Shown piece after piece: positions 32,236 to 37,163 of a stretch of 37,163 nucleotides of DNA. The DNA is from Intrasporangium chromatireducens Q5-1 (lineage in GTDB: Bacteria; Actinomycetota; Actinomycetes; Actinomycetales; Dermatophilaceae), in assembly GCF_000576575.1 (NCBI RefSeq), contig NZ_AWQS01000019.1:1-37163 (forward strand). Reading direction: 5' to 3'. Numbering within the stretch: the stretch's first letter is position 1; every line of letters starts with the position of its first letter. Both the position numbers and the translations under genes were made by a program. A model generated the notes under the pieces. It was not told the DNA's origin and did no database searches. It saw nothing but the letters and a program-made list of their open reading frames with translations.

Positions 32236-33380
32236 CGCAGCCCCAGCCCGCGGGCGATGACCCCGCTGAGGATCTCGTTGGTCCCGCCCCGGAGGGTGAA
32301 GCCGGGCCGCTGGAGGATCGCCGCGTGCAGGAGGCGGTAGAGCTCCTCGTCCTCGACCCAGCCGGTCGCCGTCAGCGTGTCGACGTAGTCGGCGATGTCG
32401 CCCTCGCTCGTCGTGCCGAGCACCTTGACGACGGCAGCGGCGACGTCGGCCTCGGCGTGCGCCTCGAGCGCCGTGGCGACGGCGAAGGACATCTGGTGCA
32501 GTGCCGCGACCCGGGCGACGTGCCGGCCGAGGCCGACGTCCTGCGGCAGCCGTCCCTCGTCCATGGCCGAGGCCGCCTCGGCCAGCAGCTGGAACGTCGA
32601 GAGGAAGCGCTCCGGGCCGCTCCGTTCGAACCCGAGCTCCGAGGTGACCTGGCGCCATCCCTCCCCGACCTGGCCCAGCACGCGCTCGTCCGGGACGAAC
32701 ACCCCGTCCAGGTGGACCTCGTTGAAGTGGTGGTCGCCGCCCATCGACAGGATCGGCCGGATCTCGACGCCGGGAGCGCGCAGGTCGACGATGAACTGGC
32801 TGAGCCCGGCGTGGCGGTCCGCCGGGTCCGGCTGCGCCGTGCGGGCCAGGACGAAGAACGCGTCGGCCTCGTGCGCGCCGGACGTCCACACCTTCGTCCC
32901 GGTCAGCCGCCACCCGTCGTCGACGCGCTCGCCGCGGGTCCGCACGCCGGCCAGGTCGGAGCCCGCGTCCGGCTCGCTCATCCCGATGCCGAAGACCAGG
33001 TCCCCCGACGCGATCCGCGGGAGGAAGGCCCGCTTCTGCTCCTCGGTGCCGTGCCGCAACAGCGACGGGCCGATCTGTCGGTCGGCGACCCACTGTGCGG
33101 CGACCGGAGCCCCGACCACGAGCAGCTCCTCGGTCACGACGAACCGCTCGAGGAAGGTGCGGCCGTGTCCGCCGTACTCCGTCGGGATCGTCATCCCCAG
33201 CCAGCCGCGGCGGCCCAGCTCGCGGGTGAACTCGCGGTCCCATCGCGTCAGCCAGGTGTCGACGTGCGGCACGAACCGGCCGTCCGCCACCTGGTCGTCG
33301 AGGAACGCCCGCACCTCGAGGCGCAGCTTCGTGAGGTCGGGCCCCTCGGTGACGACCGGGGGCACGAGAGCACGCGTCAT
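32232..33380 (-). CDS. Acyl-CoA dehydrogenase, probable catalytic subunit
   Basis: 382 aa from ATG 33380 (GGAGAAAGG ribosome-binding site). Motifs in order are TEYGGHGRTFLERFVVTEEL, GIGMSEPDAGSDLAGVRTR (FAD contact), GTKVWTSGAHEADAFFVLAR, and the C-terminal RPGFTLRGGTNEILSGVIARGLG, whose Glu is the probable catalytic base. The length is usual for the family. It is followed by the smaller partner, with a 4-base overlap, and preceded by the SDR gene. It should remove two hydrogens from an acyl-CoA, passing electrons via FAD to ETF. Confidence 0.9.
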   Translation of the reverse strand: MTRALVPPVVTEGPDLTKLRLEVRAFLDDQVADGRFVPHVDTWLTRWDREFTRELGRRGWLGMTIPTEYGGHGRTFLERFVVTEELLVVGAPVAAQWVADRQIGPSLLRHGTEEQKRAFLPRIASGDLVFGIGMSEPDAGSDLAGVRTRGERVDDGWRLTGTKVWTSGAHEADAFFVLARTAQPDPADRHAGLSQFIVDLRAPGVEIRPILSMGGDHHFNEVHLDGVFVPDERVLGQVGEGWRQVTSELGFERSGPERFLSTFQLLAEAASAMDEGRLPQDVGLGRHVARVAALHQMSFAVATALEAHAEADVAAAVVKVLGTTSEGDIADYVDTLTATGWVEDEELYRLLHAAILQRPGFTLRGGTNEILSGVIARGLGLR

Positions 33381-33468
33381 CGCGGGCCTTTCTCCAGGCG
33401 CGGTGGGGACGGGGTCCACCTTGGCACGAGGACGCGCGTCGTGCGCAGCGGTCCGCGTGGGTGCCGGC

Positions 33469-34251
33469 TCAGCGGAGCAGGGAGGCACCGCCGTCGACGA
33501 AGACGGCGACGCCGGAGACGTGCCGGCCGAGGTCGGAGGCGAGGAACAGGCACGTGTCGGCCACGTCGACCGGTTCGCCGAACCCGCCGTGCAGCGCCGG
33601 GCTGCCCCCCGGCAGCTCCACCTCGATCCCGATCCGCTCGGTGTCGCGCCGCTCCGTCCGCTCGCCGATGTCGGTGTCGATGGCGCCGGGACAGATGGCG
33701 TTGCACCGGATGCCGTCGCGACCGAGCTCGAGCGCCATCATCTTCGTGAAGGCGACCTGACCGGCCTTCGAGGAGCTGTAGGCCGCGGCGCCCGCCGTCG
33801 CGAAGCTGCGGGTGCCGTTGACGCTGCTCGTGATGATGATGCTTCCGCCGCCGGCCCGGCGCAGGTGCGGCACGGCGAAGTGGACGGTGAGGTAGGTGCC
33901 GGTGAGGTTGATGTCGAGCGTGCGCCGCCACTCGTCCGGCTGCAGCTCGTCGATCGGGGCCCATACCCCGTTGATGCCGGCATTGGCGCAGACCACGTCG
34001 AGGCGGCCGTGGCGGGTGGCCGTGCCGTCGATCGCCGCGCGGACCGACCCGGGGTCCGTCACGTCGCAGTGGACGTAGTCCGCGGCGCCGCCTGCGTCGC
34101 GGATCGCGTCCCGCACGTGCTCAGCGTCGCCGGTCTGGACGTCGGCGAGCACGACGGCAGCCCCGTGCTCGGCGAAGCGCCGGGCGGTGCCGGCGCCGAT
34201 CCCGCTCGCCCCGCCGGTGATGAAGGCGACCTTGCCATCGAGCATCCCCAT
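33469..34251 (-). CDS. SDR family oxidoreductase
   Basis: 260 aa classical short-chain dehydrogenase. The NAD(P) motif is TGGASGIG (12-19), followed by LADVQ, whose Asp favours NAD over NADP. Downstream come NAGINGVW and the catalytic region IIITSSVNGTRSFATAGAAAYSSSKAG (Ser, Tyr-x3-Lys). ICPGAIDTDIG and the C-terminal GVAVFVDGGASLL are also typical. It is the first gene of the probable acyl-CoA degradation operon; an 88-bp gap separates it from the next gene, so a second promoter is possible. A 3-hydroxyacyl or alcohol dehydrogenase role would fit (inference). Confidence 0.89.
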   Translation of the reverse strand: MGMLDGKVAFITGGASGIGAGTARRFAEHGAAVVLADVQTGDAEHVRDAIRDAGGAADYVHCDVTDPGSVRAAIDGTATRHGRLDVVCANAGINGVWAPIDELQPDEWRRTLDINLTGTYLTVHFAVPHLRRAGGGSIIITSSVNGTRSFATAGAAAYSSSKAGQVAFTKMMALELGRDGIRCNAICPGAIDTDIGERTERRDTERIGIEVELPGGSPALHGGFGEPVDVADTCLFLASDLGRHVSGVAVFVDGGASLLR

Positions 34252-34278
34252 GCTCGGCTCCTCTCCGTCGGCACTCTC

Positions 34279-34304
34279 CTACCCGGACACCCCGGACCTA
34301 CCCG
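34279..34304 (-). promoter_or_regulatory. Direct repeat before the SDR operon
   Basis: CTACCCG occurs at 34279-34285 and 34298-34304, 19 bases apart (about two helical turns), 28 bp and more before the SDR start. It may be a regulator site; evidence is only the spacing and position. Confidence 0.25.
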
Positions 34305-34327
34305 CGAGCGAGCGTGCCGTCAGCGCG

Positions 34328-35629
34328 TCAGAGGCCGGTCACGACGAGGAAGGCGCAGAGCCCCACGATGACCGCGGTGACGAGGGCGGCAACGGCCGTC
34401 GTCACGGGCCGGTTGGTCAGCACCCCCATGAGGCGGCGGTCACGCGTGAGGACAAGCAGCGGGATGAGGGTGCCCGGCAGGGCGAAGCTCAGCACCACCT
34501 GGCTCCAGACGAGCGCCTGGGTCGGGTTGACCTCGATGCCCAGCACGATGAGGCACGGCACGACGGCGAGCAGCCTCCGCACGACGGCGGGGATCGGTCG
34601 CCGCCCGAAGCCCTGCATCACGACGTCCCCGGTCTGCACGCCGACGAGGGTCGCGGCGAGCCCGGAGGCGAGCAGCGCAACGCCGAGCATGGTCGCCGCC
34701 ACCTCACCGGCTTGGGTCTGGAGTGCGACATAGGCCGCCTCGAGGCTCTCTCCGGCCGCGGCGGGCAGACCGGCCGCGAACACGACCAGGCTGATGTTCG
34801 CTGCTGCGGCGACGGTCATCGCGATGACGATGCTGCGCACGGCGCGCCGTCCCGCGCGGGCCCGCTGGCCGCCGGCCCCGGCAGCGGTGCCGTCGTTGGC
34901 GACGCGCGAGGCGGCCGAGTGGAAGTGCAGCGCGTGCGGCATCACCGTCGCTCCGACGATCCCGACGGCAAGCAGGGCGGCGGACGAGTCGAGCGGTCCC
35001 GGCAGCACCGAACGAAGCAGCGCGGCACGGTCGACGTCCGCGACGAAGACCTGCCACAGGAGCGCGCCGATGATGACGAGGAGCAGGACGAGGACGACGG
35101 CCTCGAAGTGGCTGCGGCCGCGCACCTTGAGGGCGAGCACGACCAGGCTGAATGCCGTCACGACGAGCGCGCCGGCGATGAGCGGCCAGCCGAAGAGCAG
35201 CTGCAGGCCGAGTGCGCCGCCGACGATCTCGGCGAGGTCGGTCATGATGACGACGACTTCCGCCTGCAGCCACAGGGCGATCCGTCCGGCGCCGGGATAC
35301 CGCTCGGCGCTCAGCTCGGCGAGGCTGCGGCCGGTGGCGATCCCCACCTTGGCCGCGAGGTACTGGATCAGCATGGCGCTGCAGCTCGCGAAGACGACGA
35401 CCCACACGAGGGTGTAGCCGTGCTCGGCCCCGGAGGCGATGTTGACCCCGAAGTTGCCGGGGTCGACGTAGGCGACCGCCGCGAGCAGGGCCGGCACCAG
35501 CGTGCGAGCGCCGGGCCGGGAGGCGAGGGCCTCGCGCGCCCGGGAGCGCAGCGTCACTCCAGCGCGGTCGTCACCCATCCCCTCAGGATCGGCGCTCCCC
35601 CCGCCGAGTGCCAAGGGCCGATCCGTCAT
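34328..35629 (-). CDS. mntH: NRAMP family divalent metal transporter
   Basis: 433 aa from ATG 35629, which overlaps the previous stop as ATGA. ATG 35578 is an alternative start giving 416 aa. About 11 membrane helices. The metal-binding Asp-Pro-Gly-Asn of helix 1 is intact (AYVDPGNFGVN, Asp56 to Asn59) and so is the helix 6 MPH motif (GATVMPHALH, near residue 230), the pair that coordinates Mn2+ or Fe2+. It imports Mn/Fe with protons. The helix 1-2 loop region IASGAEHGYTLVW is typical. Translation is probably coupled to the unrecognised gene upstream. Confidence 0.91.
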   Translation of the reverse strand: MTDRPLALGGGSADPEGMGDDRAGVTLRSRAREALASRPGARTLVPALLAAVAYVDPGNFGVNIASGAEHGYTLVWVVVFASCSAMLIQYLAAKVGIATGRSLAELSAERYPGAGRIALWLQAEVVVIMTDLAEIVGGALGLQLLFGWPLIAGALVVTAFSLVVLALKVRGRSHFEAVVLVLLLVIIGALLWQVFVADVDRAALLRSVLPGPLDSSAALLAVGIVGATVMPHALHFHSAASRVANDGTAAGAGGQRARAGRRAVRSIVIAMTVAAAANISLVVFAAGLPAAAGESLEAAYVALQTQAGEVAATMLGVALLASGLAATLVGVQTGDVVMQGFGRRPIPAVVRRLLAVVPCLIVLGIEVNPTQALVWSQVVLSFALPGTLIPLLVLTRDRRLMGVLTNRPVTTAVAALVTAVIVGLCAFLVVTGL

Positions 35630-37092
35630 CGGGCGGCGCCGAGCCCGAGCAACGCCGCGAGCCCCAGGGCGCTGCGCGGGTCGTAGGCGCAGGTCCACAG
35701 CCCGCCGTGCACGGCACCATCCGCCTCGTCCTGCCACGGGTGGGGCTGCCCCGGGTTGCCGGTGCGGAGGTCGTGGACGAGGAGCGCCGCCATGAGCGTG
35801 TTTGCCGTCCCCGGCTCGAAGACCTCGACGCCGAAGCGGTGCGCGCCGGCGTAGGCCGCGGCGAGCGCCCGGTTCTTGAGGACCGACCGCGTCCGTGTCG
35901 GCGGCGCCACCTTGAGCGAGACGAGCCCGCCGTCGGTGCGGTAGCTCGTCGCGCGCCAGCGCTGCAGGCGCTTCGCGAGCAGGTAGTTCGGTCCCTGCTG
36001 GAGCACGACGGAGTCGTTGATCCCCGGCTCGCTGCCCGGCCGGTAGTTCCGGCGCAGCAGGCGTCCGCCGCTCAGGGTCCGCAGCGGGACGCGGAGCCAT
36101 TTCGAGGTATGCCGCTCAGCGTAGTTCCGCACGGACCGCTCCACCGCGTGGGCTGGGACCGCGAAGACGTCGGTGGGCGTCGCGAGGAAGGCCAAGGCGA
36201 CGTCGGAGACGCCGCGCTCACGAATCACCTTGTCGCTCAAGACGTCCACGGCCATCGAGACGCGCACGTTCGTCGCACCGTCGGCATAGACGTAGTTGCC
36301 GAGGACGAGCGGTCCGTCCAGGTCCGCGACCCACCGCGTCACGGTCCCCAGGTCATGGACGAGGTCACCGCCGGCCCGGGGGGCCAGGTCCCCGTCACGG
36401 GCGGCGACCGGCACCGTCATCGAGCCGGCCAGCTGCCGCGTGTCGGCGAACAGCCGGTCCCACAGGTCAGGTCGCGGCAGGTCGACGGCCGCGACGCGCG
36501 CGCCCCACCGGAGCAGTGCCCGCAGTGGGCCCATCTCGGCGGCGGCACCGAGCACGACGACCGTCCGGTCCGACAGCTCGAGCCAGTCGGGGTTTTCGAT
36601 CACTGCCGAAACGGCTTGGTGGGCAGTCGGTTCCAGCACGCCTCGATCGAGCCAGTCGTCGAGCCTGCGGCGCAGCCGGTCACCGGACAGCCGGTCGCCG
36701 CGGTAGGGGATGGACAGCTCGCGCTCGGGGGCACCTGTCCCGCGGACCGTCTCCGAGGCGAGCGCCGCCCCGGTCCCGTCGAGGGCTGCCGCGACCGGCT
36801 CCTCCGAACCGTCGACGACAACGCGCATCCGCTCGTGCAGGGACGCGAGCCCGGCTCGCGCGATCCCCGTCGCCGCCTCGGCCGAGGGGAGCCCGGCCTC
36901 GACGAGACGGCGGAAGTGCGGCAGGTACCCCTGGCGCCAGTTCGTCTCGCGCTCGGCGGAGGCGGCGCCGACCGGGTCGGCCGCGCGCAGGGCCTCCGCG
37001 ACGACGGCCCGACCGGTGGCGGTCGTGCTGCGCCGGCCCTCGGTCCATGGAAAGACGATCCCGTGCTGACCGTCCCCCTGCTCTTCGCTCAT
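35626..37092 (-). CDS. Unrecognised protein coupled to mntH
   Basis: 488 aa from ATG 37092. ATG 37125 adds 11 residues and is less typical. No named family recognised. Residues about 175-210, RTVVVLGAAAEMGPLRALLRWGARVAAVDLPRPD, look like a Rossmann nucleotide-binding turn with an acidic residue at the second strand end. Further parts are YRGDRLSGDRLRRRLDDWLDRG, the Arg-rich LRTLSGGRLLRRNYRPGSEPG and a C-terminal hydrophobic end (ALGLAALLGLG). The N-terminal FPWTEGRRSTTATGRAVVAEALRAADPVG suggests a helical start. No signal peptide. The 3' end overlaps the mntH start by 4 bases, so a link to metal uptake is possible but unproved. Confidence 0.8.
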   Translation of the reverse strand: MSEEQGDGQHGIVFPWTEGRRSTTATGRAVVAEALRAADPVGAASAERETNWRQGYLPHFRRLVEAGLPSAEAATGIARAGLASLHERMRVVVDGSEEPVAAALDGTGAALASETVRGTGAPERELSIPYRGDRLSGDRLRRRLDDWLDRGVLEPTAHQAVSAVIENPDWLELSDRTVVVLGAAAEMGPLRALLRWGARVAAVDLPRPDLWDRLFADTRQLAGSMTVPVAARDGDLAPRAGGDLVHDLGTVTRWVADLDGPLVLGNYVYADGATNVRVSMAVDVLSDKVIRERGVSDVALAFLATPTDVFAVPAHAVERSVRNYAERHTSKWLRVPLRTLSGGRLLRRNYRPGSEPGINDSVVLQQGPNYLLAKRLQRWRATSYRTDGGLVSLKVAPPTRTRSVLKNRALAAAYAGAHRFGVEVFEPGTANTLMAALLVHDLRTGNPGQPHPWQDEADGAVHGGLWTCAYDPRSALGLAALLGLGAAR

Positions 37093-37130
37093 GGGCACAT
37101 CCTGCCCGACCTCATCACGCCGCACCCCCG

Positions 37131-37155
37131 CACCGTCGAGAGGCCAGTTCCCGAC
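37131..37155. repeat. Small intergenic repeat, copy B
   Basis: This matches 15-39 at 23 of 25 positions (CACCGTCGAGAGGCCA then GTTCCCGAC). It lies in the non-coding end of the window, upstream of the 37092 start. The hairpin partner seen at 1-10 is not visible here before the window ends. Confidence 0.5.
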
Positions 37156-37163
37156 GAAGGGCC

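Noticed and set aside
33381-33488. N-terminal extension of the catalytic acyl-CoA dehydrogenase
   Set aside because: The extra 36 residues are not family-like, overlap the SDR gene's 3' end, and the ATG at 33380 has a better ribosome-binding site.

Overview
This is a high-GC chromosomal window from an actinomycete. The evidence is GTG starts, dense operons with ATGA/GTGA/TGATG stop-start overlaps, a mycothiol-type maleylpyruvate isomerase homologue, a FadE5-type acyl-CoA dehydrogenase, a GAF-ANTAR regulator, a CopD-CtaG fusion and an actinobacterial bifunctional-type dCTP deaminase. Gene content fits a member of the Micrococcales such as the Intrasporangiaceae (inference; no rRNA or marker gene here proves it). 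I see 34 protein genes, two tRNA-Gly genes and several well-formed hairpins. There is no CRISPR array, transposase or prophage.

Layout. 1-3583 (minus): a four-gene osmoprotectant ABC importer (ATPase, two permeases, lipoprotein), every junction overlapping. 3584-3723: a 22-bp tandem repeat. 3724-5021 (minus): dCTP deaminase followed by an alpha/beta hydrolase. 5092-6675 (plus): an AAA ATPase. 6738-8046 (minus): an SMP-30 family protein and a hypothetical protein. 8132-9316: tRNA-Gly(CCC) followed by a small island with a MNT/HEPN (MntA-HepT) toxin-antitoxin pair, closed by a 43-nt near-copy of the tRNA 3' end. 9378-11401 (minus): a VOC protein and a phospholipase D-like protein.

11460-15614 (minus): an envelope operon running phosphodiester glycosidase-like protein, UbiA-type decaprenyl-phosphate phosphoribosyltransferase, DprE1, DprE2. 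The last three are the steps that make decaprenyl-phosphoryl-arabinose. 15767-15837: an unusual tRNA-Gly(TCC). 16002-18251 (plus): a secreted PGRP-type amidase with three CWB2 cell-wall-binding repeats. 18434-20296 (plus): FadE5-like acyl-CoA dehydrogenase. 20368-25100 (minus): acyltransferase 3, a DUF6458-like protein, a nitrilase/NHL-thioredoxin pair and a tiny Cys-rich protein. 25154-27202 (minus) and 27229-28089 (plus): CopD/CtaG and the mycothiol-dependent enzyme, divergent. 28110-30163 (minus): GAF-ANTAR regulator and an MFS transporter. 30311-34251 (minus): a beta-oxidation-like cluster of SDR, two acyl-CoA dehydrogenase subunits and an enoyl-CoA hydratase. 34328-37092 (minus): an unrecognised protein translationally coupled to a NRAMP metal transporter.

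The most unexpected signal is a DNA word, not a gene. GTATGCCGC occurs 15 times on the two strands, roughly thirty times a composition-based estimate. It occurs in several reading frames and both orientations, and it forms inverted pairs in intergenic DNA, including a perfect 38-bp palindrome at 18320-18357. This resembles the behaviour of DNA uptake sequences or other chromosome-wide address words. Other notable points are the MNT/HEPN mini-island at a tRNA 3' end, the tRNA-Gly(TCC) with an altered elbow beside envelope genes, and a DprE1 homologue with alanine at the expected benzothiazinone-target cysteine.
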